Of a DNA stretch of 64,000 nt, positions 8,521 to 16,547 are shown in pieces. Under the pieces are notes generated by a model. The model made no database searches. It worked only from the letters and a program-made list of their open reading frames with translations, and was not told the DNA's origin. Source of the stretch: Lentisphaeria bacterium (GTDB lineage: Bacteria; Verrucomicrobiota; Lentisphaeria; Victivallales; Victivallaceae); contig JAFSTC010000064.1 of assembly GCA_017450705.1 (NCBI GenBank), positions 1-64,000 on the forward strand, given 5' to 3'. How positions within the stretch are numbered: the stretch's first letter is position 1; each line of letters starts with the position of its first letter. The position numbers were made by a program, and so were the translations under genes.

Positions 8521-8555
8521 ATCGCCCCGAAAAAACCGTCGGCCGAGGGGTACTG

Positions 8556-8582
8556 TGAATACTATGAATACCATGAATACCG
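8556..8582 (+). repeat. Three tandem copies of a 9-base unit
   Basis: TGAATACTA, TGAATACCA and TGAATACCG follow one another directly between the GntR-type promoter and the tRNA-Gly promoter. They may be a slipped-strand repeat; no function is evident. Confidence 0.6.
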
Positions 8583-8673
8583 CAAAGGCAGCAGCGCTGC
8601 CATTACCTTACACCTTCCTGATCTCATCTCTCATCTTTTCGGGCGGATTTCACGGGAGGGGGGAAGAAGGGAC

Positions 8674-8702
8674 TTGAAAAATATTCGTGCACCGTATATA
8701 TT
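8674..8702 (+). promoter_or_regulatory. Promoter of tRNA-Gly
   Basis: TTGAAA (8674-8679) and TATATT (8697-8702) are 17 bases apart. Transcription should start near 8709, leaving about 44 bases of 5' leader to be trimmed from the tRNA. The lipoprotein, tadA and murD genes may be read from it too. Confidence 0.75.
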
Positions 8703-8752
8703 ATAGCAGCTGCAAAGGAGGCGTCTCCGCGCGGTGTGCGTCTTGTTCTGAT

Positions 8753-8826
8753 GCGGGTGTAGCAAAACGGTCATGCTCCAGCTTCCCAAGCTGGCGACGC
8801 CGGTTCGACTCCGGTCACCCGCTCCA
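8753..8826 (+). tRNA. tRNA-Gly (anticodon CCC)
   Basis: The 74-base gene has a 7-bp acceptor stem, GCGGGTG with CACCCGC. The anticodon arm is CCAGC-TTCCCAA-GCTGG, giving anticodon CCC. The T arm reads GCCGG-TTCGACT-CCGGT. Discriminator T and an encoded CCA complete the 3' end. It reads GGG glycine codons. A run of eight T follows the CCA directly. Confidence 0.96.
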
Positions 8827-8869
8827 TTTTTTTTATGGCGATGCATGTTTTTCGTCAGGGAGGGCTTCG

Positions 8870-9250
8870 ATGAAGAAATACTTTTTCCCCGCGGCGGCCG
8901 CCGTTCTTCTTCTGGCCGGATGTGCGACGGAACGCCTGCCCTCCGAAGACATCGAAGTCCCCGTGGTCTGCGCGGACATCATCAAGGTCCTCAAGGATCC
9001 CTCCATCGGCCCCAACAGCCGCCAGAAATACGAGGCGGCAAAAGCCCTGGTGAAGAAAGTGGATCTCACCTTCACCCGTGAAACGAGCACGCTCAACGAG
9101 ATCTTCTACCACAAGGACGCGCTGATCGACTTCCCCGATCTCCCCGACCGGACGATCACCTTCAACTACCAGTATCGCGACAACTACATCCGCTTCCAGT
9201 TCAGGACGTTCCGGAATTTCGTCACGCGGGTCGACATCACGGAGAAATGA
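8870..9250 (+). CDS. Small lipoprotein of unknown function
   Basis: The protein has 126 residues. Residues 1-17 form a lipoprotein signal ending LLLAGC, so Cys18 should carry the lipid and anchor the protein to a membrane. The mature part is charged, with strand-forming segments near the end (TITFNYQYRDNYIRFQFRTF). I do not recognise a family. The start is set by AGGGAGG six bases upstream and by the signal peptide; the frame upstream runs through the tRNA. Its TGA overlaps the ATG of tadA (ATGA), so the two are translationally coupled. Confidence 0.8.
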   Translation: MKKYFFPAAAAVLLLAGCATERLPSEDIEVPVVCADIIKVLKDPSIGPNSRQKYEAAKALVKKVDLTFTRETSTLNEIFYHKDALIDFPDLPDRTITFNYQYRDNYIRFQFRTFRNFVTRVDITEK

Positions 9251-9729
9251 TGTCGTCCGACAGTGACTTCATGCGCGAAGCGCTCCGGGAGGCGGAGCTG
9301 GCCGCTCTGGCGGACGAGGTCCCCGTGGGGGCCGTGGCGGTCAAAGACGGCGTCATCGTTTCCCGGGCCCACAACCTCGTCGAAGCCCGTCACAGCGTCT
9401 CGGCCCACGCCGAATTCGAAGTCCTCCGCGCGCTGGAACGCGAGCTGGGCGACTGGCGCATGACCGGATACACCCTCTATGTCACCAAGGAACCCTGCCT
9501 CATGTGCACCGGCATGCTGATCAATGCCCGGTTCTCCCGGATCGTCTTCGGCCAGCGCGACCCCGCGGGCGGCGGCTGCGGCGGCGCCGCGGACCTGCCG
9601 GGACTTCCCGGCGTGCTGTGGCGTCCCGAGATCACGGGCGGCGTGCTGGAGGAAGCGTGTTCCCAAATCATGAAGTCTTTCTTTTCCCGGGTGCGCGCCC
9701 GGGGAAAAAACAAGGGATCGGTACAATGA
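9247..9729 (+). CDS. tadA: tRNA-specific adenosine-34 deaminase
   Basis: The 160-residue cytidine-deaminase fold is characteristic of TadA, which converts A34 to inosine in tRNA-Arg(ACG). The zinc and catalytic residues are visible as HAE (His54 and the proton-shuttling Glu56) and PCLMC (Cys84, Cys87). The N-terminus MREALREAELAALADEVPVGAV is also typical of TadA. The length is normal. It overlaps the lipoprotein gene upstream and murD downstream by ATGA junctions. Guanine deaminase and other small deaminases have different surroundings to the PCxxC motif, so I favour TadA. Confidence 0.9.
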   Translation: MMSSDSDFMREALREAELAALADEVPVGAVAVKDGVIVSRAHNLVEARHSVSAHAEFEVLRALERELGDWRMTGYTLYVTKEPCLMCTGMLINARFSRIVFGQRDPAGGGCGGAADLPGLPGVLWRPEITGGVLEEACSQIMKSFFSRVRARGKNKGSVQ

Positions 9730-10940
9730 ACGTCGTCATCATCGGGGGCGGCGCCTCGGGACAGGCCGCGGCGAAGCTCTGCGGAAAACTCAACTTTTCC
9801 TGCCGGATCGTCGAAGACAAAAAGGATAAAATCCTCCCGCCCGCCGACCTCATCGTCACCAGTCCCGGTGTCTTCCCCGGGCGGTCGGAGCTTTACAGAC
9901 AGGCCCTCGATTCGGGAACGGAATTCATCGGCGAACTGGAATTCGCCTTCCGTCACTTCGAAAACAGGATCCTCGCCGTCACCGGGACCAACGGCAAGAC
10001 GACCACCACGGAATTGACGACTTTTCTGCTCAACGCGCTGGACGTCCCCGCCGTTTCCGCCGGCAACATCGGTACGCCCCTCTCGGAACTGTGCCTCGGA
10101 CCGATGACTCAAACCGCCGTGGTCGAGGTGAGCAATTTCCAGCTGGAACGGGCGCCGACCTTCGCCCCGCTCGCCGCCGCGCTGCTCAATCTGGCCTCGG
10201 ACCACGAGGACCGCTACATCGGCGGCTTCGAGGAATACTGCGCCGTCAAGCGCCGGATCTTCGATCACGTTTCTCCGGAAAACCGCATCCGGGGCCTCTC
10301 CTTCGATTGGCCCGGCCGCCGGGTGACGGTGAATGAGGGAGATCTCCTCATCGACGGGACGCCCGTCCTCGCCCTGTCGGAGACCCTTCTTGCCGCGCCG
10401 CACAACACCGAAAATCTCGCGGCGGCGGCGGAGCTGGTTCTCCGCGTCCTGCCCGCCGGGAAACTGACCGACGGCCGCTTCGCGGAGGCCGTGAAAGCCT
10501 TCAAACCCGGCCGCCACCGCATCGAGACCGTGGCCGAAAAAAACGGGATCCTCTTCGTCAACGACTCCAAGGCCACCAATCCCGCCGCCGTGCTGGCCGC
10601 CGCCGCCGCGGTGGAGCGCCCCCTCGTCATCCTGTTGGGCGGCCTGGACAAGGGCATGGACTTTTCTCCCCTGGCCGCCCTCGCCGACCACCTGAAAACG
10701 GCGGTCCTCTACGGGGAAAGCGCCGAAAAGATCGGCGCGGTCCTCGGGGGAAAAGTCCCCTGCTTCTCCTGCGGACGGGATTTCGAAAAGGCTTTCCACG
10801 CCGCCGCGGCCGCCGCGCAGCCCGGCGACTGCGTGCTGCTCTCCCCCGCCTGCGCCAGCATGGACATGTTCAAAAACTATCAGGAGCGGGGCGACCGCTT
10901 CAGGGAGCTTGCCGAAAACTGGCGGCCTGAAACCCGATAA
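9726..10940 (+). CDS. murD: UDP-N-acetylmuramoyl-L-alanine:D-glutamate ligase
   Basis: MurD adds D-glutamate to UDP-MurNAc-L-Ala in the cytoplasmic phase of peptidoglycan synthesis. All landmarks are present: an N-terminal nucleotide-binding strand (VVIIGGGASGQAAA), the ATP loop TGTNGKTTT at about residues 86-94, EVSNFQLE, the DHEDRY segment, GRHRIE, NDSKATN, GGLDKG, and the C-terminal LSPACASMDMFKNYQERGDRF region with its usual Ser, Lys and Phe residues. At 404 residues it is somewhat shorter than most MurD proteins (about 440); the shortfall is in the N-terminal domain, between the first strand and SPGV. The start at 9726 overlaps the tadA stop as ATGA. The other mur genes are not in the window, so this copy is outside any cell-wall cluster. 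Confidence 0.95.
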   Translation: MNVVIIGGGASGQAAAKLCGKLNFSCRIVEDKKDKILPPADLIVTSPGVFPGRSELYRQALDSGTEFIGELEFAFRHFENRILAVTGTNGKTTTTELTTFLLNALDVPAVSAGNIGTPLSELCLGPMTQTAVVEVSNFQLERAPTFAPLAAALLNLASDHEDRYIGGFEEYCAVKRRIFDHVSPENRIRGLSFDWPGRRVTVNEGDLLIDGTPVLALSETLLAAPHNTENLAAAAELVLRVLPAGKLTDGRFAEAVKAFKPGRHRIETVAEKNGILFVNDSKATNPAAVLAAAAAVERPLVILLGGLDKGMDFSPLAALADHLKTAVLYGESAEKIGAVLGGKVPCFSCGRDFEKAFHAAAAAAQPGDCVLLSPACASMDMFKNYQERGDRFRELAENWRPETR

Positions 10941-11015
10941 GGCTCGGTCCCCCCGCGGGCCAACAACGTTTTCCCAAACACCCCGCCTTTTTTGAAAGGG
11001 GATGGGGGCTCGGGG

Positions 11016-12374
11016 TCAGTTTTTGAGGCTCTGGATCGGCGCGGGGATGCGGCCGCCGCGGTGGATGAAGGCAGCGGGACTGCCCGTGCGGACGGGCATG
11101 ACCGGGGCTTCGCCCAGAAGACCGCCGAAATTGATGGTGTCCCCGACTTTGGCTCCCCATGCGGGGATGAGGCGGGCTGCAGTGGTTTTGAAATTGACGA
11201 CCCCGATGGCCAGTTCGTCAGCGATGATGCCCGAGATGGCCTCTGCCGGGGTATCGCCGGGGATGGCGATCATGTCCAGTCCCACGGAGCACACGGCGGT
11301 CATGGCCTCCAGTTTCTCGATGGAGAGCATCCCCGCCCGGGCGGCGGCGATCATGCCCGCATCCTCCGAAACGGGGATGAAGGCGCCGGAGAGGCCGCCC
11401 ACCTGCGAGGAGGCCATGACGCCGCCCTTTTTCACGGCGTCGTTGAGCAGGGCCAGCGCGGCGGTGGTGCCGGGGCATCCGCACTGCTCGAGGCCCATTG
11501 ATTCGAGGATGTACGCCACGGAGTCGCCGATGGCGGGCGTGGGCGCCAGCGACAGATCGACGATGCCGAAGGGCACGTTCAGCTTCCGGCTGGCGGCCAT
11601 GGCGACCAGCTGGCCCACACGGGTGATTTTGAAGGCGGTCTTTTTGATGAGTTCGGCAAGATCCGCGAGGCTGCACTCACCGGCCCTGCGGATGGCGGAG
11701 GCCACGACGCCGGGACCGGAGACGCCCACATTGATGACCGTCTCGGGCTCGCCCATGCCGTGGAACGCGCCCGCCATGAAGGGATTGTCCTCGGGGACGT
11801 TGGCGAAGACGACCAGTTTCGCGCACCCCATGGAACCGTTGTCGCGGGAGAGGTAGGCCGTCTCCTTGATGATGCGTCCCATCTGGGAAACGGCGTCCAT
11901 GTTGATCCCGGCCTTGGTGGAGGCGGCGTTGACCGAGGAGCAGACGCGCTCGGTGGTGGAGAGGGCCTCGGGGATCGACTCGATGAGGGTCCGGCTGCCC
12001 CGGCTGAAGCCCTTCTGCACCAGGGCGCTGTAGCCGCCGATGAAGTTGACGCCCAGCTCCCGGGCGGCGCGGTCGAGGGTCCTGGCGATTTTGACGGCGC
12101 CGTCGCGGTCGAGATTCCCGGCCAGCAGGGCGACGGGAGTTACGGAGACCCGCTTGTTGATGATGGGGATCCCGTAGTATTTGCTGATCTCCTCCCCCGT
12201 GGCCACGAGGTTGCATGCGGAGGTCATGATCTTGTCGTAAATTTTGGTGCACAGCCGGTCGGGATCGTCGCTCTGGCAGTCGTAGAGCGAGATGCCCATG
12301 GTGATGGTGCGGATGTCGAGGCACTCCTCGCGGATCATGCCTATGGTTTCGAGAATATCTTCCGTCGCAAGCAT
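11016..12374 (-). CDS. UPF0210 (DUF711) family protein
   Basis: The 452-residue protein is rich in Gly and Ala, with the conserved stretches of UPF0210: [63 protein letters not shown] and [17 protein letters not shown]. The family is sometimes labelled PFL-like because its fold resembles the glycyl-radical barrel. I see no glycyl-radical motif, so formate-lyase activity should not be assumed. It follows an ACT-domain gene of the UPF0237 family after 25 bases. That pairing is conserved in many bacteria and archaea, and the ACT partner probably senses a small ligand. The function is unknown. Confidence 0.9.
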   Translation of the reverse strand: MLATEDILETIGMIREECLDIRTITMGISLYDCQSDDPDRLCTKIYDKIMTSACNLVATGEEISKYYGIPIINKRVSVTPVALLAGNLDRDGAVKIARTLDRAARELGVNFIGGYSALVQKGFSRGSRTLIESIPEALSTTERVCSSVNAASTKAGINMDAVSQMGRIIKETAYLSRDNGSMGCAKLVVFANVPEDNPFMAGAFHGMGEPETVINVGVSGPGVVASAIRRAGECSLADLAELIKKTAFKITRVGQLVAMAASRKLNVPFGIVDLSLAPTPAIGDSVAYILESMGLEQCGCPGTTAALALLNDAVKKGGVMASSQVGGLSGAFIPVSEDAGMIAAARAGMLSIEKLEAMTAVCSVGLDMIAIPGDTPAEAISGIIADELAIGVVNFKTTAARLIPAWGAKVGDTINFGGLLGEAPVMPVRTGSPAAFIHRGGRIPAPIQSLKN

Positions 12375-12399
12375 TTTTTAAGTCGATCCTCAGTTCGCT

Positions 12400-12669
12400 T
12401 CAGATGTGGTGCATGCTGTTGAAGATGTCTTCGTGCATCGCCTGTATTTGAAGGGAGTTTTTCCGCCCCAGTGCGGCCATGCGGTCGACGAAGTCGGTGA
12501 AGGGAACGGTGATCTGCGAGATGTCCGCGATCATGATCATGGTGAAGTAGCCGTTGAGGACGGTCTGCGAGATGTCGCAGATGTTGACGCCGCACTCGGC
12601 GCATTCGGCGCTGACTTTCGCGATGATGCCGACGGCATCCTTGCCTATGACGGAAATGACGGATTTCAT
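12400..12669 (-). CDS. ACT domain protein (UPF0237 family)
   Basis: The 89-residue protein is a single ACT domain, a fold that usually binds amino acids or similar ligands and controls a partner protein. It reads MKSVISVIGKDAVGIIAKVS, then CAECGVNICDISQTVLNGYF and a C-terminal helix. This matches the UPF0237 family, which is regularly encoded just before UPF0210, as here. The start at 12669 has AGGGAG 12 bases upstream and gives the standard family N-terminus; the frame upstream is not coding. It has its own promoter at 12724-12752, divergent from the membrane protein gene. Confidence 0.92.
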   Translation of the reverse strand: MKSVISVIGKDAVGIIAKVSAECAECGVNICDISQTVLNGYFTMIMIADISQITVPFTDFVDRMAALGRKNSLQIQAMHEDIFNSMHHI

Positions 12670-12723
12670 GGTCGTGCGGAACTCCCTGTCTTCTGTGTTG
12701 ATCTTCCGATGTGACGCGAGGAA

Positions 12724-12752
12724 AATATATACCGTAAAAGGTGTCTTTTCAA
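12724..12752 (-). promoter_or_regulatory. Promoter of the ACT-UPF0210 operon
   Basis: On the minus strand TTGAAA (12752-12747) and TATATT (12729-12724) are 17 bases apart. The start codon is about 55 bases downstream. Confidence 0.75.
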
Positions 12753-12791
12753 CTTGCCGGAGCTTTCTCGGACGTTTTTTTCGTTCCGCCC

Positions 12792-12820
12792 TTGACAAAT
12801 GCCCCAAGTGCGGGCATAGT
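12792..12820 (+). promoter_or_regulatory. Promoter of the membrane protein-rsmG operon
   Basis: TTGACA (12792-12797) and CATAGT (12815-12820) are 17 bases apart. The GTG start lies 29 bases further on. Confidence 0.65.
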
Positions 12821-12849
12821 ATGTCGCTTGAAAAAAAAGGAGACCGACC

Positions 12850-13389
12850 GTGTCCGAAACAGTACTGTACCGCCTCTGGATGATCCCGGGCGCCGCCGCG
12901 CTGCTGGCGGCGGGGATCTTCTTTCTGCGCCTCGATGAGGAAAACCTTTCCAAGTTCGAGCCCCTGCCCCGGAACCGTGTCTTCGGCATGATCTCGGGAT
13001 GGTTCGCCCTCATCTGGTGCATCCCTCACGCGGAGGCCGTGGCGCCGGGATTTCTGCTGCCCTTCCTGTGGCCGCTGGCGCTGATCGTGCCGGTGGTGAG
13101 TTTCTTCTGCCTCGACTACATGACGGCGCGGGCCGTCGGGGGACTCCTCATCATTCTGGCCTACGAAGCGCTGCACCGCGCTTTCGATCTGGCGCTGCCG
13201 CTGGCGGGCGTCGTGGCGGTGCTGTCATGGCTGCTGGGGGCCTGCGGCATCTGGATCTCGGGCATCCCCTACCATCTGCGGGACGCGATCCGGCTGGCGG
13301 CGAGGAAACCCGTCATGCGTTTCCTCTTCGGTCTCTCCCTGATCGTCTGCGGACTGGTCTTCCTCGTCTCGGGGATCTTCGAAATATGA
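12850..13389 (+). CDS. Integral membrane protein of unknown function
   Basis: The 179-residue protein has about six hydrophobic segments, at roughly residues 8-26, 45-63, 65-88, 90-107, 113-137 and 156-177. It should span the inner membrane several times. I recognise no family or catalytic motif. The GTG start has AAGGAGA upstream and lies just after a good promoter. Its TGA overlaps the ATG of rsmG, so the two genes are coupled. Confidence 0.8.
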   Translation: MSETVLYRLWMIPGAAALLAAGIFFLRLDEENLSKFEPLPRNRVFGMISGWFALIWCIPHAEAVAPGFLLPFLWPLALIVPVVSFFCLDYMTARAVGGLLIILAYEALHRAFDLALPLAGVVAVLSWLLGACGIWISGIPYHLRDAIRLAARKPVMRFLFGLSLIVCGLVFLVSGIFEI

Positions 13390-14042
13390 ATTTCTCTCTG
13401 GTCCGCCACGCCGCCGCGTGCGGCGTCCCCGATCCCGAAAAGTTCGCCGAAAAGTGCCTCCGGCTCCGGGCACTGCTGATCGAGGCCAACGAAAAGGTCA
13501 ACCTCACCCGCCTCACGGGGGAGGAGGATTTCGCCGTGAAACACGTCGCCGACAGCCTGGAATTGCCCGCCTGTTTTCCCGAATACGCTGCAAAAGAAAC
13601 CCGGATCGCCGATCTGGGCTGCGGCGCGGGATTCCCGTCGCTGGTCCTCGCCGCGGCGTTTCCCCTCTGGCATGTCACGGCCATCGACTCCACGGGGAAG
13701 AAGATCGGCTTCGTCCGGACCGCGGCAGCGGCGCTGGGTTTGGGAAATCTGACCGCCGTCCACGGGCGGGTCAACGAACTCAACCGCAAAGAAGAATTCC
13801 AGGGGAAATTCGACATCGTGACGGCCCGGGCGGTGGCCGACTCGGCGACGCTCGTCCGGGACGCCTCCCATTTCCCGGCTCCCGGGGGATGTTTTCTCTT
13901 TTACAAGACCCCCGGACAGGCGGAGGAGGAACTGCCCCGCCTCAAAAAGAGTTTCCCCCAGCGGCAATGGCGCGCCACGGCTCCGCGGCTTCTTCCCTGC
14001 GGCGCGGGGACGCGCCTTTTCATCGCGGGGACGCCCCGCTGA
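13386..14042 (+). CDS. rsmG: 16S rRNA (guanine-527-N7) methyltransferase
   Basis: RsmG methylates G527 in the 530 loop of 16S rRNA using S-adenosylmethionine. The 218-residue protein has the family pattern: EANEKVNLTRLTGEEDF, HVADSL, the SAM-binding DLGCGAGFPSLVLA, DSTGKKIGFV and VTARAVA. The length is normal. It is coupled to the upstream membrane protein gene by an ATGA overlap rather than lying beside gidA/mnmG or parA, its usual partners elsewhere. No Rho-independent terminator follows; the tRNA-Asp gene lies 63 bases downstream on the opposite strand. Confidence 0.94.
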   Translation: MNFSLVRHAAACGVPDPEKFAEKCLRLRALLIEANEKVNLTRLTGEEDFAVKHVADSLELPACFPEYAAKETRIADLGCGAGFPSLVLAAAFPLWHVTAIDSTGKKIGFVRTAAAALGLGNLTAVHGRVNELNRKEEFQGKFDIVTARAVADSATLVRDASHFPAPGGCFLFYKTPGQAEEELPRLKKSFPQRQWRATAPRLLPCGAGTRLFIAGTPR

Positions 14043-14105
14043 AACTCCTCAGTCGAATCAAGATCCCGCGGCGGATACGGGATACCCGGAAAAAAGACAA
14101 AAAAA

Positions 14106-14182
14106 TGGCGAGAGAGACGGGACTTGAACCCGCAACATCCACCGTGACAGGGTGGCACTCTAACCAATTGAGCTACTCCCCC
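14106..14182 (-). tRNA. tRNA-Asp (anticodon GTC)
   Basis: The 77-base gene on the minus strand has a 7-bp acceptor stem, GGGGGAG with CTCTCTC (two G-U pairs). The D arm is GCTC-AATTGGTTA-GAGT. The anticodon arm is CCACC-CTGTCAC-GGTGG, giving anticodon GTC. The T arm is GCGGG-TTCAAGT-CCCGT. Discriminator G and an encoded CCA complete it. Confidence 0.96.
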
Positions 14183-14210
14183 GCATTTCCTATCGGACTG
14201 CGATAAACCA

Positions 14211-14239
14211 AATATAGCCCTCTCCGGCCGTTATTGCAA
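14211..14239 (-). promoter_or_regulatory. Promoter of tRNA-Asp
   Basis: On the minus strand TTGCAA (14239-14234) and TATATT (14216-14211) are 17 bases apart, placing the start about 20 bases before the mature tRNA. Confidence 0.75.
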
Positions 14240-14298
14240 GCCCTTTTTCGAAAAAAAATGAAATTTCCCGGTGGAATGCCGCGGACGGGAGCCGAAAA

Positions 14299-15039
14299 TC
14301 ACTCGGGCAAGCCGTTGACGATGGCGCGCAGGGAACCGGGCATCTGCCGGGCGATGCGGTCGCGCTCGTCGTCCAGAACGCCCGGCAGGCTCAGAAAGGA
14401 GATCACGCCAAGAAGGGTCTCCCCCCTTTTCACGGGGAAAGAGAGCGTGTCGAAGGGGTAGACGGCGTTCCGGCCCGGCTGACCGTGGATGAAACAGTAA
14501 CCCTTTCTTTCGTACTGGGCATACAACTTGCGGAAGGTCTCCTTCGCGTTCTCGGGGACCAGACGGCCGCGGTCCCGGACGGGACTCTCGGAGAGAAAGA
14601 CGGCGCTCACCGAGGCGATCTCCCGCAAAGGCGAACGGAACCCCGGTTCCGAAAAGCTGAGCAGGCCCGAACGGCACTGAGCCGAGCACACGTTGACGAA
14701 CTCGTCCCCGTCGCGGACCGAAAATTTGGACGAAAATCCGATCTGATTGGCCAACCGGGTCATCAGCGGCTGGAGATGCCGGTACTTTTCCAGCCGGAAG
14801 CGGATCTTCTCCCCCACCCGGACGAGGCCCGGGGCGATCTCGTAGCGGCCTCCCGCGCATTTCTCCAGCCACCCGCGGCGCACCAGCGTCGTGGCGATGC
14901 GGTAGCAGCTGGCCTGGGCGATGTCCAGATTCGCCTGCAGTTCGGGCAAAGTCACCGCCGTGCTGCTGGCCCCGATGTATTCCAGCACGTCCAGCGCCTT
15001 CTCCAGCATCGGCACCGTATTTTTATTCTCCATCGTCAA
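14299..15039 (-). CDS. IclR-family transcriptional regulator
   Basis: The protein has 244-246 residues. The N-terminal winged helix at about residues 8-70 includes LEKALDVLEYI, the recognition helix region ANLDIAQASCYRIATTLV and a basic wing. The C-terminal IclR effector domain follows, with LMTRLANQIGFSSKFSVRDG and a later FSEPGFRSPL and FPVKRGETLLGVISF. Two starts are possible: TTG at 15039, with AAAAGG at good spacing, or ATG at 15033, which is 13 bases from that site. It is divergent from uxaC, and IclR proteins commonly control sugar-acid catabolism (KdgR is one), so it probably regulates the glucuronate operon and itself. The effector is likely a pathway intermediate; this is inference. 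Confidence 0.9.
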   Translation of the reverse strand: MTMENKNTVPMLEKALDVLEYIGASSTAVTLPELQANLDIAQASCYRIATTLVRRGWLEKCAGGRYEIAPGLVRVGEKIRFRLEKYRHLQPLMTRLANQIGFSSKFSVRDGDEFVNVCSAQCRSGLLSFSEPGFRSPLREIASVSAVFLSESPVRDRGRLVPENAKETFRKLYAQYERKGYCFIHGQPGRNAVYPFDTLSFPVKRGETLLGVISFLSLPGVLDDERDRIARQMPGSLRAIVNGLPE

Positions 15040-15082
15040 AAAAAAGCCTTTTTTCTATTCTCTATTGATAATTTCACGCCCT

Positions 15083-15110
15083 AATATAATTCTTTTTTCT
15101 TTTTTTTCAA
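15083..15110 (-). promoter_or_regulatory. Promoter of the IclR regulator gene
   Basis: On the minus strand TTGAAA (15110-15105) and TATATT (15088-15083) are 16 bases apart. The stretch between this and the uxaC promoter is very AT-rich. Confidence 0.65.
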
Positions 15111-15129
15111 ATTTCCCGCACTTTTCAAC

Positions 15130-15157
15130 TTGCTTTCAATGAGAATCGAGATATATT
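15130..15157 (+). promoter_or_regulatory. Promoter of the glucuronate operon
   Basis: TTGCTT (15130-15135) and TATATT (15152-15157) are 16 bases apart. An inverted repeat overlaps the -10 element (next entry). Confidence 0.7.
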
Positions 15158-15193
15158 ATTCTCAAGAGGACTAGTTCTATTCAATACAGAATA
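15141..15193 (+). promoter_or_regulatory. Candidate operators for the IclR regulator
   Basis: Two inverted repeats lie at the uxaC promoter. GAGAAT (15141-15146) and ATTCTC (15158-15163) flank the -10 hexamer. TATTC (15178-15182) and GAATA (15189-15193) lie in the early transcribed region. Both could be bound by a dimer and would block RNA polymerase. The assignment to this IclR protein is inferred only from position. Confidence 0.45.
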
Positions 15194-15211
15194 AAACGGA
15201 GGCGTAAAAAA

Positions 15212-16540
15212 ATGGCATTCTCCGAGCAATTCCTGCTGAAGAGCGAGCTGGCCGTGCGTCTGTACAGGGCCGTCCGTGAGCTGCCGGTGATCGACATGCA
15301 CGATCATCTGCCTGTGGCGGATCTGGTCCGGGACCGGCGCTACGCCGATCTCACGGAGCTGTGGGTAGCCTCCGATCCCTATAAGCACCGGGCCATGCGG
15401 ATCTGCGGGATCCCCGAAAAGTTCATCACGGGAAAAGCCTCCCCCTACGAAAAATTTCTGGCCTGGAGCCGATGTCTGCCGGAGCTGGCGGGCAATCCGC
15501 TGTACGACTGGAGCCGTCTGGAACTGCTGCGGGTCTTCGGCATCGATGAGCCGCTCAGCCCCGCGACGGCGGAAGGCATCTGGGTCAAAACCTGCGCCCT
15601 CCTGAAAGACCCGGCGTATTCCGCCCGGGGGCTCCTCAAACTTTTCCGCGTGGAGTACGCTTTTCCTTGCGTCGGGCTCTCCGACGATCTTGCGGGCTTT
15701 TCTCAGGTGCCGGGCCTTGCACCCTCACTCCGGGGGGACGATCTCGCCGGGTTGACCCATCCTGTATTGAAAGAGGCGGGTTCCCTCGCCGACCTGCGGA
15801 CGAAACTTGCGGCGCGGCTGAACGAATTCCACGCCTGCGGCTGCCGTTTCGCGGACCACGCCCTCGACGACGGATTCCGGCTCGTGCCGGACGACGGGCG
15901 CAATGAAGAGCGTTTTGCGCGGTTCCGTCTGGGACAACTCGCCGACGCCGACCGCTTCGCGCTGGCAAGCCAGATTTTGCGGATATTGGGGAATCTCTAC
16001 GCGCGGCTGGGATGGACGCTCCAGCTCCACATCGGGGCCCTGCGGAGAACCAGCTCGCGTCTGCGGGCCGCCGCGGGCCCCGCGGGGGGATATGCGGCCA
16101 TCGGCAGCGCCTTCGACGCCAAAGAACTCGCGGGCTTTCTGGACGAACTGGAAAGAGGCGAAGGCGGTCTGCCCCGGGTCATCCTCTACACCCTGGATCC
16201 GGCGGATCACGCCGCTCTGGCCGTCTTGAGCGGCTCCTTCCCGGGGGACGGCGTGCGGGGCAAAGTCGCCCTCGGCCCCGCGTGGTGGTACTGCGACCAC
16301 ATTCCCGGGATGCGTGACGCGCTGGAAAACATCGCTTCCTTCGGGGTCCTCTCGGTGTTCCCCGGCATGACCACGGATTCCCGCAGTCCGCTCTCTTTCG
16401 TGCGGCACGAATATTTCAGGAGAGTCTTCTGCAACTGGCTGGCGGAAAAGGCTTCCCGCGACGAGATGCCGCAGGATTTCGAAACCTTGAAAAGCCTTGC
16501 GGAAAAAGTCTGTTACCATAACGCGAAAGCGCTGATTTAA
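15212..16540 (+). CDS. uxaC: Glucuronate (uronate) isomerase
   Basis: UxaC interconverts D-glucuronate with D-fructuronate (and galacturonate with tagaturonate) in the cytoplasm. The 442-residue protein shows the amidohydrolase-superfamily start VIDMHDHLPVADLV, the LQLHIGALRR segment with the second metal-site His, DPADH, and the C-terminal hallmark FPGMTTDSRSPLSFVRHEYFRR. It is slightly shorter than E. coli UxaC (470). ACGGAGG lies upstream of the ATG at suitable spacing. It is the first gene of an operon that continues with an SDR oxidoreductase 7 bases later and then uxuA. With no tagaturonate enzymes nearby, glucuronate is the likely physiological substrate. Confidence 0.93.
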   Translation: MAFSEQFLLKSELAVRLYRAVRELPVIDMHDHLPVADLVRDRRYADLTELWVASDPYKHRAMRICGIPEKFITGKASPYEKFLAWSRCLPELAGNPLYDWSRLELLRVFGIDEPLSPATAEGIWVKTCALLKDPAYSARGLLKLFRVEYAFPCVGLSDDLAGFSQVPGLAPSLRGDDLAGLTHPVLKEAGSLADLRTKLAARLNEFHACGCRFADHALDDGFRLVPDDGRNEERFARFRLGQLADADRFALASQILRILGNLYARLGWTLQLHIGALRRTSSRLRAAAGPAGGYAAIGSAFDAKELAGFLDELERGEGGLPRVILYTLDPADHAALAVLSGSFPGDGVRGKVALGPAWWYCDHIPGMRDALENIASFGVLSVFPGMTTDSRSPLSFVRHEYFRRVFCNWLAEKASRDEMPQDFETLKSLAEKVCYHNAKALI

Positions 16541-16547
16541 GGAGATC

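Noticed and set aside
8827-8835. T run after tRNA-Gly as a Rho-independent terminator
   Set aside because: The only hairpin before it is the tRNA itself, so it may be incidental; the following genes have no clear promoter of their own.
11016-12374. Pyruvate formate-lyase activity for the UPF0210 protein
   Set aside because: No glycyl-radical or active-site Cys-Cys motif is visible; only the fold is related.
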